A stretch of DNA of 64,000 nt, from positions 20,566 to 84,565 of the forward strand of contig SKCR01032787.1 of assembly GCA_019454045.1 (NCBI GenBank). Reading direction: 5' to 3'. Position numbers and translations under genes: made by a program. This document shows positions 54,837 to 64,000 of the stretch, in pieces (position 1 is the stretch's first letter; each line of letters opens with the position of its first letter). The notes under the pieces are model-generated. The model was not told where the DNA came from. It was given only the letters and a program-made list of their open reading frames with translations, and ran no database searches. The stretch is from Zanthoxylum bungeanum (Eukaryota; Streptophyta; Magnoliopsida; Sapindales; Rutaceae).

Positions 54837-56507
54837 TGACCGGTGTAAACACACACGTATAACGCAAGCGCACGTATCGTTCAAGTTATATAAAAATATC
54901 GATCCCACGAGGACTTAATATCTAATCTATTAATTTTATGAGGTCAAATGATTACTAGTATCTAACAAGTTGTTTGATTGATTTGAAATGGTGACGATTC
55001 TAATTTTAAAAACAAGTAAATAAAATTGTTCGAAAGTAGGTTTTAAGAAAATTCAATATTAAAAATTATTTATGGTTGTGATTTCTTCCAATATCATTTT
55101 AAAGATGAATTGGTTATTTTATGTTTGTGTAATAAATCGGTTTACTAACCTGGAACACTAAATTATGCAAAAGCCTATGTCGATGGTCAGACGCAAATAC
55201 CCAGTTTAACCCAATTGAACCATATGTCTATGTCAACCAAATTATCTGGATTCATTAAGTTTAAGTTCCAATTATGGCTACCCCCGCCCGACATGTATAT
55301 GTTTATCCTGTAAGGAAATCTATTAAAGGGTTATCTATCCTCAAGGAAGATCGTGGGATATTAAGTCTAAGGCTGAAACCTAAAATTCTTTTGTCAAGTT
55401 TATTTTAGATTTACCACATCAATCTTATTAGTGGTAAATTAACAAGACGTATTAAGCTTAAGACTTAATAAGTAAACCTTTAAATTACCCAAACTATAAT
55501 TTAACCTCTTATAAACCGGTGATATTGGATTTCATCACAACCCCAGATAATTGGCTTAGTTACGACACATATTTACGGGTAGTAAAAAAAACTTAAATAA
55601 AATAAAAGACATAAAGTAAAATACTGAAAATTAAATACTGAAAATTAAATGCTGAAAAATAAATGCTGAAAGTAAATTACTGAAAAGTAAAAACTGAAAA
55701 TTAAAGAAAGAAAAGTACTGTGCGTAAAAGTAAAGTGCGGAAAGTAAAAACTGAAAAGTAAATAAAGAAAGTGCGAAAGCGGAAATTAATTACTGAAAGC
55801 TGTAAATAAACAAACAAGATACAATCTTCTTAGTATTCTTAAGGAATTCCTTAGAAGAAAGTATGAATTTTACAAATGAAATGGCTTGGTATTTATAGGC
55901 AAAATTTTGCCTCCATCAAATCAACCACCAAATCATTATTAATTGCTCCACTAATTGCTCCACCAAATTCATTATTAATTGCTCCACTAATCTCTTATTA
56001 TGTTTGGTGATGATTTGATAATTTTTATTATTTATTTATTAATTTATTTTTTGCTTTGAAAATGATTGAAAGTGACTTTAATAATTACTCACAACACACT
56101 TCTGGATGGTTCATCAATTTCGGGCATGAAATCGTCAGAATTCGAAATTATTTTGTCTTTCAAAGTTGTAGATCTTTGAGTCTTCTTTAATCTGGAACTT
56201 AAATCAGCTCAATTCATATCGAAGTAAAAATTATACCAAAATACGACAGATGCGCAAAACTGGAATTTCCAAAACTGCACTTCGTCAAAAACGCCCTTTC
56301 AAGTTTCCAATCTCCAAAATTAAAATATCAAGTCCAATAATTTCCCTTATTTGACCCATATTTCGTCCTAAATGATTTCATTGAGATCCGATATTATTTT
56401 ATCTGCAAAATAAACTAAATCACATCAAAACGTTCATCAAACCCGAGAAACTAAACAAAATATTAAGTTAAAGGGGCGGTAAATATTGATATATTTTCCG
56501 CTCATCA
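54837..56507 (-). repeat. 3' LTR of the Athila-like element
   Basis: It starts tgaccggtgtaaacac and ends gctcatca. It matches 62266-63920 over its full length with scattered substitutions and small indels. A block of 'ctgaaaattaaa' iterations lies at 55624-55700. Confidence 0.93.
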
Positions 56508-56520
56508 CACCCTCAAACCT
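56508..56520 (-). other. Polypurine tract
   Basis: The minus strand reads aggtttgagggtg directly before the TG of the 3' LTR, the expected position of the plus-strand primer. Confidence 0.65.
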
Positions 56521-57844
56521 AACATTTTGCTAGTCCTCGAGCAAAATAATAAAATAAAATACAAGAAACAATTAAAATTAAACTAAGCCACTTTCGTAGG
56601 GATCACGGTTGCATTTAGCATATGCAACAAGCCTTTAAACCCCTAGGTGTCCCTAGTGGACGAGTTATAGTCTCGTGAGGGCTTACAACAACGATACCCA
56701 CAAACGTTTTACAAAAGTAAAAAGGTAGTGAAACTAATGCACACAAAAGCAAAAAGACAAGTGAAAAGAGAATAAAGATGTTAGTGACTAATCAGGTGAA
56801 ATTTCTACTCCAAGTTACTAGTTGTTTTGTTTCATTCTAAATTACCGAATAAGTAAATTCTCCGATTATTTTTACCATTCTTCATATACATAGCCAACAA
56901 AATATTAAACAACTCATTTTTGCCCACAACAGTCATAAGTGCAGTTGATAAGAGAGTAATATTTTTGTCCTAAAGTTCTATCAGATTTCACACCTTTTTT
57001 GCAGCAATGGAATAATTTTTCTGATTTTTCTGATTTTTTTTCTTTGATTTTTCTCGATTTTTTTTATTTATATACAATATCTTTCATCTATGTAACGAGT
57101 GTTAGGTCGGTGGCTCCCAAACCAGTTGGCTTTAGGGCACCGGGTGTTAAGACACCCCTACGGACTTAATTACTCAGACTTCAGAGAGATATATATATTT
57201 TTGCAGCATCTTTGATCCATGTAGCGAGCTTTGGGCCAGTGACTCCCAAACTAGTTGGTTTTAGGGCACTAGGTGTTAAAACACCCTTACAGACTTAATA
57301 ACTCGGATCTTAGATTATTTTTTTTACTCCATTGTTTTTTGAGATGCTTCCTCCAATTTAACTATAGCACTGGATATTACAAACTTTTCAATTACAGTTC
57401 ATGTCCTTATGTTTCTATGTATGTTGATAATATCTGCTAACTGAACATATGAAGATCCATTTTAGTCCGTTTTATGGAGAATTTACAAATTAAATAATTT
57501 AAAAGGAAATAAACAAAAATTAACTGATTTCGAAAATATGCTTGAGATACGTCTCAGGAGTGGAAACTCCTTACTCAACCATCTCTTACCAATTTCACAT
57601 TTTTAGTCAAAATAAAAACACAAAAACACAAAAGCACAAAATATTTTTGTAATTTTTAAAAAAATTTCAAATTTTTTGTATTTTTCGAAAAATTTTGGAC
57701 TAAAAACAACACACAAACTAAAAAAGAGGTACTGATCAACTAATTCCCTCCCCCAAACCTAAATGAGACATTGTCCCCAATGTCTTAAACAGTAGAAGAA
57801 GAGTTTAGAAGATAATACCTGGTTAGCTGAAATTCTACAAGAAA
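56521..57844 (-). other. 3' untranslated region of the Athila-like element
   Basis: Non-coding. A local duplication is present: the phrase 'ctcccaaac(c/t)agttgg' to 'gacttaat' occurs at about 57112-57171 and 57231-57300. The block 'ctcccccaaacctaaatgag' near 57748 resembles a conserved piece of Athila 3' regions. Confidence 0.55.
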
Positions 57845-58536
57845 TTAAAGGTTAAGATCCAGATTAATCCTACGCCTCTTACCACGATCGTCCTCAGACC
57901 AATTTATCTTTGAAAGGATAGGGTCAACTCGTGGTTCATGGGCTATGAGTTGGTCTATTAGATCCGGAGCAGTTCTGACAGTAAAGAGGGGTTCTTTCAA
58001 AGGTTTCGACACGAACCCATTTCTCTGATCATCATCAAGAAACACACAAAGAAAATCATAAAATCCAGCAACATTGAGCAGTCCAATTGTTTCTGGTGTA
58101 TGTTCAGGTTCGCCCAAGATAGTACTATAAAAATTTCCTCAAATGTGCCCAAGCCACCTGGCAAAGCAATAAAAGCATCAGCACGGTTAATCATTTCCAC
58201 TTGTCGTTCAGACATACCTGGCACAATCAGTTCCTCTCCGTTTGATGGTTCAATAAGATTTGCTTCTGCCAAGGGTTTTGGAATGATTCCCAAAACGTGA
58301 CTGCCTCCTTCCTGTACGGCCTTTGAAACGATCCCCATTAGTCCAAGATTTCCTCCGCCATATATTAAGTGCATATTCCTTACAGCTAAGACTCGACCCA
58401 ATTCTTGTGCTGCTTCTACGTATTGTGGTTTAGTACCAACACTACTACCGCAAAACACACAGATGTTCTCAATTCGTCTTCTTGAAGTGGCTTCCATTTT
58501 TTTATGTATTTCTTTCTCAACTCCGGATGCCTTCAA
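57845..58536 (-). pseudogene. Intronless LOG-like (cytokinin riboside monophosphate phosphoribohydrolase) ORF with one frameshift
   Basis: LOG enzymes release active cytokinin bases from their nucleotides. The minus-strand frame starts MKASGVEKEIHKKMEATSRR (ATG at 58536). It continues through ICVFCGSSVG, the nucleotide-binding LIYGGGNLGLMG, HVLGIIPKPL, SERQVEM with the catalytic Arg, and LPGGLGTFEEI with the PGGxGTxxE signature. At about 58090, after NIHQK, one base is missing. The remainder (IGLLNVAGFYDF, then KPLKEP, then a TAA at 57845) lies in the next frame. The tail ends KRRRINLDLNL, which combines a basic cluster and an LxLxL motif. Host LOG genes have several introns, whereas this copy has none, so it probably came through RNA. 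It lies wholly inside the Athila-like element, between the integrase remnant and the 3' LTR, on the element's sense strand. It is probably inactive unless the frameshift is bypassed. Confidence 0.85.
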
Positions 58537-58755
58537 AAGTGCAATGACGGGCTGAATTTATAGTACCTGAAAAGGGTGAGTTAAAATAGCACAAGTATCT
58601 TCCAGAGGACGATTAGTAGCGAATAATATCGTGATAGTCAAAAAGGTCTGGATCCTGTCGGAGAAAATAAATGAAAACAACAAAACAAATTACAATTATT
58701 AAGAAAAGACAAAGAGATATAATATTCACAAGAAAAGTAACAGCTTGATTGACGT
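58537..58755 (-). other. Spacer between cargo ORFs
   Basis: About 220 bp of AT-rich DNA separate the LOG-like ATG from the upstream ORF. No TATA box or splice pair could be singled out. Confidence 0.35.
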
Positions 58756-59376
58756 CTATGCGTCGGGGACAAGCTTCCCATCCAATTTTCTTATAAATTG
58801 GCAAACAGGGTCTTTTTGAGTCAGATTCCCGAGACTTAACAGTTGTCTTTCTTTTTGAAATTGTGTATGTAATTTGCGAAAGGTTATGTGAACATATCCA
58901 CTGGGATGCATCTCAAGAGTCGAAGATATATCATCTAAAGACTCCTTACTCAAGCCATCCCTAATGAATTTAATTTTGTCTTCACGATTATCAGACATAA
59001 TTGCTAAAGAACGACAACGAGTATTGCAATTCCAGCGTGCACATTTATAACAAACACCCATTTGCTTAGCTCTACATTTATTTGCATAGGTGATTCTTCT
59101 AAAACCAGGCAGATGTGAAATAAAAGAGTCAGAAAACTCACCTACCAATCAGACCTGTGCTTTAATAATCCAACGAATGTCAGTAGGAATACATTTGATC
59201 ATCAATAATCTCATCCGTTCCAAGCGAGCTTTGTATACTTTCATCAGAGATTTTTGAGGGAGAGAATGAAATTGCTTGTGAAGATTTGCGAGAGCTTCTT
59301 CCATCTTGAAATGACTTAATCTGCAAAAAACTAAACACACAAAAATAAAACACACCAGATCACAATATATACACAA
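58756..59376 (-). pseudogene. Unidentified Cys-rich ORF in the cargo region, one internal stop
   Basis: The frame on the minus strand starts with MEEALANLHKQFHSL (ATG at 59304). It passes a TGA at about 59149-59151 and continues to a TAG at 58756. It contains a Cys cluster (GVCYKCARWNCNTRC) and a Lys/Arg-rich middle, and ends GKLVPDA. I do not recognise the family. It could be an additional Athila ORF (the position of the env-like gene) or host sequence captured together with LOG. The Cys-x2-Cys-x4-Cys-x3-Cys spacing might bind zinc. Confidence 0.5.
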
Positions 59377-59497
59377 ATTGCATGGGTTGCCTCCCTGCTA
59401 GCGCTAAGTTTAAAGTCGTCAGCCAGACTTGACTTCTCGAATGTTAAGCTGGATCTGAAAGTGTAACACTTTCATTTTGTCGCTCAAATGATTCTCC
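59377..59497 (-). other. Conserved post-integrase segment
   Basis: It contains 'catgggttgcctccc' and 'gcgctaagtttaaagtc', wording that recurs just after integrase in Athila-type elements. It marks the border between retrotransposon and cargo sequence. Confidence 0.5.
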
Positions 59498-59835
59498 CTA
59501 GTAGTGCTTGACACACTTGTTTTTAACCTTGAAAGTTTTGTTGGAGTCAGGATCATATATCTCAACGACTCTATCTGGTAAAACTTTGGTGATCACAAAT
59601 GGACCTGCCCACCGTGATTTTGGCTTCCATGGGAAGAATTTCACCATTGATTTGTTTAACAGTACCTTCTGCCCTGGTTCCAGTTGTATGCGCACTAACT
59701 TTTCATCATGTCTTTTCTTGCCATTTTCTTTGTACAATTTGGCATCCTCAAAATGCTGATTGTGAAATTCCTCCAATTCGTTGAGCTGGTATAACTTTTT
59801 CTCTTCTGTTGCTTGTAGAGCAAGAATTGGCTCTT
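59498..59835 (-). pseudogene. Athila-like integrase C-terminus
   Basis: Minus-strand frame: EEFHNQHFEDAKLYKENGKK, RIQLEPGQKVLLNKS, then SRWAGPFVITKVLPDRVVEI and VKNKCVKHY. This is the C-terminal module of a Ty3/gypsy integrase. The upstream catalytic core, RNase H and RT are absent. The join with the protease frame is at about 59835. Confidence 0.85.
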
Positions 59836-60500
59836 TCAGTGCAAAAATGCTTTATCTTTAGGTTCCACAGGCAATTGACATGTTTTAAGTTTGACAGTAG
59901 AACTTTGCATTGCATTGGAATTCTGAATGGTACTGTGTATCACATCAAGTTTGAAACATTCCTCATTCTTTTCATCATCTGGGAAATTCATGGCCTTGAA
60001 AACATTGAATGTTACTTCTTGGTCCTGTACCCTCATGGTTAATTCTCCTTTTTGTACATCAATAATGGTTCGACCTATAGCCAAGAATGGTCTCCCGAGG
60101 ATGATTGGCACGTCTGCGTCTTCCTCCATATCAAGGACAATAAAATCTGTTGGGAAAATGAATTTGTCAACCTTGACCAGCACATCTTCAACTACACTCT
60201 CGGAAATACGAGCGTTCTATCAGCAAGTTGTAGTGAGACTGAAGTTGGCATTGTTTCTCCAATCTGTAATTTCCTGAAAATAGAAAAATGCATCAAGTTA
60301 ACACTAGCACCTAAATCACACAGAGCCTTACCGAAGTCATGTTCTCCTATGGTGCAAGGAACAGTGAAACTGCCAGGATCTTTCAACTTTGGGGGAATTT
60401 TCCTCTGAATGATAGCGTTGCATTCTTCTGATGATGCTATTGTCTCGTAATCTCCCAATCTCCGCTTTCGTGAAAGAATGTTTTTTTCATGAATTGGCAT
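59836..60500 (-). pseudogene. Athila-like aspartic protease
   Basis: Minus-strand pieces: IPPKLKDPGSFTVPCTIG, CDLGASVNLMHFSIF (catalytic Asp in DLGAS), QLADRTLVFPRV, then VDKFIFPTDFIVLDMEED and VPIILGRPFL. This order is typical of the Athila lineage. The two halves are offset in frame near 60190. The end runs into the deletion joint at 59835. Confidence 0.85.
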
Positions 60501-62072
60501 AGGGGCATTTGTTCCAACGCTTCTGCAAATGGAATGTTGATATGCAGCTTTTTAAAGATCTCCAGGAACATAGAAAACTGTTTGTCCAATTTGTTCTTCT
60601 GAAGACGTTGAGGAAAAGGTGGAGGTAAAATGATTTGTTCTTTTTCCTTTGCTTATTTTTCCTCCATCTGTTGCTTTGTTTCTTTTGGAACTTCCTCAGC
60701 AACTGTTTTGGCTCTAACATCTTTGTTGATTTCAATACCGCTTTTTAACATGATGGCATGACATTGTTCCTTCCCCATGTTCTTGGATTTGGCTCTGTGT
60801 TGCTAGGAATGGTACCTGGCGGTCTGTAACTCTGAGCATTTGCCAGTTGTCCAATTTGATTCTCCAGTACTTTAATAGAAGCATATTGACTTGAATTAAT
60901 GCTGTTGGGATTGAAACATAGCATCATATCTTGCTGCTTGAGATTGAAACATAGTATCATATCTTGCTGCTTGAGAGTCGTGTTTTGCTTCTATCTTTTT
61001 CAGTGGGTCAACACTTCTGTTATTCCTGGTTCATTTGCCTGCTCCTGGCTTTTGTTCTGTTGTTGGAATCCAGGTGGTGGATAGTTCTGTTGTTGGCCTG
61101 AATTGTTGCTCCATGATAAATTAGGATGATTCATCTACCCTGGGTTGTAGGTGTTGGAATATGGATTGTTCCACTGTCTGTTGAAATTGTTGACAAAATT
61201 CACCGTTCTTCAAGTTGGTTCGACTATGGTGCTCCTCCATATGGTGAACTTGTGGATCCAGTGGTAAGAGTCTCCATGAATTTGCATATCTGATCTAGCT
61301 TGGTGTTGACTGCTGTATTGGCTCCACTTTCATAAATTCCTACAATTCTTTGGATCATGCTCCTTTATGTTGGCCACAAGGAATTATTGTTGGCAATTTC
61401 TTCGATTAGGTCCCAGGCTTGATCTTCTCCTTTTGCCATCAAGGCTCCTCCAGCAGCAGCATCAATTGTGGTTCTCATTATTCCAGAAAGCCCATTATAG
61501 AATGTTTGGACTTGAAGCCATTTTGAAATCTCATGGTGAGGACATTTCCAGAGCAAATCTTTATACCTTTCCCAAACTTCGCAGAGGGATTCTGAATCTT
61601 GTTGTACAAAGGATGTGATGTCATTCCTCAGTTTTCCGGTTCTGGCTGGTGGAAAGTACTTTGAAAGAAATTTGGTGGCTAAAGTGTTCCAAGTTGTGAT
61701 GGAACCTGCTGGTAGTGAATGTAGCCAAGCTTTAGCTCTGTCCTTCAAGGAGTATGGGAAAACACGCAATCTCATTGCTTCTTCAGCTTCTCGGTTGTAA
61801 TTGAAAGTACCGCAAACTTCCAGGAAGTTGCTGATGTGGGCATTAGGATCTTCAGTTGCATTCCCCCCAAACTGAACTGACTGCTGAATCATCTGAATGC
61901 ATGTTTTGATGTCACCTGTATTTGCTGATAAGGGAGGAAGTACAATGCAAGAAATGAGTCTGTCAACCACCGGAATGGTTCTGTCTCGAATGAGAATTGG
62001 TGGTGCAACATTCAAAGGTTCAGATTCCATGTTGACTAAAGCTTTTTGGCCCTCTCGTCTTTCTCTTCTCAC
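60501..62072 (-). pseudogene. Athila-like gag
   Basis: The frame from 62072 to 61365 is open. It contains NFLEVCGTFNYN, LRVFPYSLKDRAKAWLHSL, GSITTWNTLATKFLSKYFPP, WERYKDLLWKCPHHEIS, WLQVQTFYNGL, TIDAAAGGALM. Beyond 61365 the Gln/Asn-rich linker and the segment before the protease (LENQIGQLANAQ, RPPGTIPSNTE) are broken by stops and frameshifts. This is the capsid region of a Ty3/gypsy Athila-type gag. Confidence 0.88.
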
Positions 62073-62243
62073 TGTCTGATGGTTCTTTCAATTTCTTTGT
62101 CAAGCGGTCGAAGTTCAAAGCTTCTGGTTCATCTCATGTAGTTTCTGAGAACCTGAAACACAAGAAAACAAAAACAAAAAGTGAAAATAAATTAGATACA
62201 AGTAACGTATCTACCCTAAAACTAATAGTGAAAGATAAATAAG
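62073..62243 (-). other. 5' leader of the Athila-like element
   Basis: Untranslated leader between the primer site and the gag start, AT-rich, no other feature seen. Confidence 0.5.
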
Positions 62244-62261
62244 TCCCCGGCAACGGCGCCA
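62244..62261 (-). other. Primer binding site (tRNA-Asp type)
   Basis: The minus strand reads TGGCGCCGTTGCCGGGGA, complementary to the 3' end of plant tRNA-Asp, four bases inside the 5' LTR. This primer is standard for Athila-type elements. Confidence 0.85.
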
Positions 62262-62265
62262 AAAT

Positions 62266-63920
62266 TGACCAGCGTAAACATACACGTATAACGCAAGCGC
62301 ACGTATCGTTCAGTAGTATAAAAATATCGATCCCACGAGGACTTAGTATCTAATCTATTAATTTTATGAGGTCAAATGATTACTAGTATCTAACATGTTG
62401 TTTGATTGATTTGAAATGGTGACGATTCTAAATTTAATAACAAGTAAATAAAATTGTTCGAAAGTAGGTTTTAAGAAAATTCAATATTAAAACTATCTAG
62501 GGTTGTGATTTCTTCCAATATCATTTTAAAGATGAAGTGGTTATTTTATATTTGTGTAATAAATCGGTTTACTAACCTGGAACACTAAATTATGCAAAAG
62601 CCTATGTCGATGGTCAGACGCAAATACCCGTTTAACCCAATTGAACCATATGTCTATGTCAACCAAATTATCTGGATTCATTAAGTTTAAGTTCCAATTA
62701 TGGCTACCCCCGCCCGACAGATATATGTCTATCCTGTAAGGAAATCTATTAAAGGGTTATCTATCCTCAAGGAAGATCGTGTGCTATTAAGTCTAAGGCT
62801 GAACCTAAAATTCCTTTGTCAAGTTTATTTTAGATTTACCACATCAATCTTATTAGTGGCCAATTAACAAGACGCATTAAGCTTAAGACTTAATAAGTAA
62901 ACCTTTAAATTACCAAAACTATAATTTAACCCCTTATAAACCGGTGATATTGGATTTCATCACAACCTCAGATAACTGGCTTAGTTACGACATATATTTA
63001 CGGGTAGTAAAAAAAACTTAAATAAAATAAAAGATATAAAGTAAAATACTGAAAATTAAATACTGAAAATTAAATGCTGAAAAATAAATGCTGAAAGTAA
63101 ATTACTGAAAATTAAAGAAAGAAAAGTATTGTGCGTAAAAGTAATTTGCGGAAAGTAAAAACTGAAAAGTAAAGAAAAGAAAGTGTGAAAGTGGAAATTA
63201 ATTACTGAAAGCTGTAAATAAACAAACACGATACAATCTTCTTAGTATTCTTAAGGAATTCCTTAGAAGAAAGTATGAATTTTACAAATGAAATGGCTTG
63301 GTATTTATAGGCAAAATTTTGCCTCCATCAAATCATCCACCAAATCAATTATTAATTGCTCCACTAATTGCTCCACAAATCCATTATTAATTGCTCCACT
63401 AATCTCTTATCATGTTTGGTGATGATTTGATAATTTTTATTATTTATTTATTAATTTATTTTTTGCTTTGAAAATGATTGAAAGTGACTTTAATAATTAC
63501 ACACAACACACTTCTGGATGGTTCATCAATTTCGGGCATGAAATCGTCAGAATTCGAAATTATTTTGTCTTTAAAAGTTGTAGATCTTTGAGTCTTCTTT
63601 AATATGGAACTTGAATCAGCTTAATCCAATATCGGAGTAAAAAGTTATACCCAAAAAACGACAGATGCGCAAAACTGGAATTTCCAAAACTGCACTTCGT
63701 CAAAAACGCCCTTTCAAGTTTCCAATCTCCAAAATTAAAATATCAAGTCCAATAATTTCCTTATTTGACCCATATTTCTTCATAAATGATTTCATTGAGA
63801 TCCGATATTATTTTATCTGCAAAATAAACTAAAACACATCAAAACGTTCATCAAACCTGAGAAACTAACAGAATATTAAGTTAAATGGGCGGTAAATATT
63901 GATATATTTTTCACTCATCA
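62266..63920 (-). repeat. 5' LTR of the Athila-like element
   Basis: Same sequence as 54837-56507 apart from small changes: one 'gtaaaaactgaaa' unit fewer and scattered substitutions. It ends ctcatca and is followed by the gcgag duplication. Confidence 0.93.
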
Positions 63921-63925
63921 GCGAG

Positions 63926-64000
63926 CTCCGGTACAAAATTTCTTGGAGTATTTTGGAGCTCCCGATCCTGAACTTATATCATTGGCACGTTCTCCCATTA
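63926..64000. other. Flank of the Athila-like insertion
   Basis: 75 bp of flanking DNA continuing from the left flank at 54831. Too short to judge. Confidence 0.3.

Larger units (their letters stand above)
54837..63920 (-). mobile_element. Athila-like LTR retrotransposon, non-autonomous, carrying LOG-like cargo
   Basis: Complete insertion with a perfect 5-bp duplication gcgag (54832-54836 and 63921-63925). LTRs are 54837-56507 and 62266-63920. The tRNA-Asp-type primer site and a purine tract are in place. In minus orientation the order is 5' LTR, gag, protease, (RT, RNase H and most of integrase deleted), integrase C-terminus, unknown Cys-rich ORF, LOG-like ORF, 3' LTR. It measures 9084 bp. 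The LTRs are nearly alike in the parts compared, so the insertion is fairly recent. It lacks its own pol and would need a helper. Confidence 0.92.

Noticed and set aside
57845..58536. Ordinary host LOG gene next to a retrotransposon
   Set aside because: It has no introns, carries a frameshift, and lies inside LTRs bounded by a target duplication.
59508..60408. Plus-strand ORFs across the Athila protease and integrase
   Set aside because: Shadows of the minus-strand retrotransposon frames.

Overview
The window is nuclear DNA of a flowering plant, most likely a eudicot. It has GT-AG introns, plant-type LTR retrotransposons (Tat-like, Athila-like and a chromovirus-like LTR), many hAT and Mutator-type MITEs with perfect target duplications, and two host genes: a many-exon TEBICHI/DNA polymerase theta gene and an RD22-like BURP gene. 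I cannot name the species.

Layout. 1-1900 is the end of an LTR. 1901-2480 is a broken endogenous pararetrovirus (caulimovirid) fragment. 2496-21519 is a compound Ty3/gypsy Tat-type region read on the minus strand. It has three related LTRs (2496-3105, 14841-15281, 20851-21519), one decayed gag-pol (10023-14761) and one gag-only relic (19740-20769). On the opposite strand it carries an antisense ORF (5100-9735) of the 'putative gypsy type transposon' (Transposase_28) kind. It also holds a remarkable set of tandem-repeat families with periods of about 142/112, 137, 180, 44, 35 and 36 bp. 21911-22004 is a tiny hAT relic just upstream of the first host gene.

22369-42929 (+) is the TEBICHI/POLQ gene. 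I could place 26 exons with consistent phases, giving about 2203 codons. Its introns have been inflated by nested hAT elements and a 5'-truncated LINE, but no exon is hit. 44756-46445 (-) is a three-exon BURP gene, apparently intact. 46560-54831 is gene-poor and packed with small elements: two SINE copies, MULE MITEs and hAT relics, one of which carries exon-like sequence.

54837-63920 (-) is a structurally complete Athila-like insertion: two LTRs, a 5-bp target duplication, a tRNA-Asp primer site and a polypurine tract. It has lost reverse transcriptase, RNase H and most of integrase. Between the integrase remnant and the 3' LTR it carries an intronless LOG-like (cytokinin riboside monophosphate phosphoribohydrolase) reading frame with one frameshift, plus an unidentified Cys-rich ORF. 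This cargo-bearing, non-autonomous retroelement is the most interesting object in the window. The tandem-repeat-generating 3' region of the Tat element comes second.

All calls come from reading the sequence by eye. Exon borders come from splice consensus plus family knowledge. Nothing was checked against a database.
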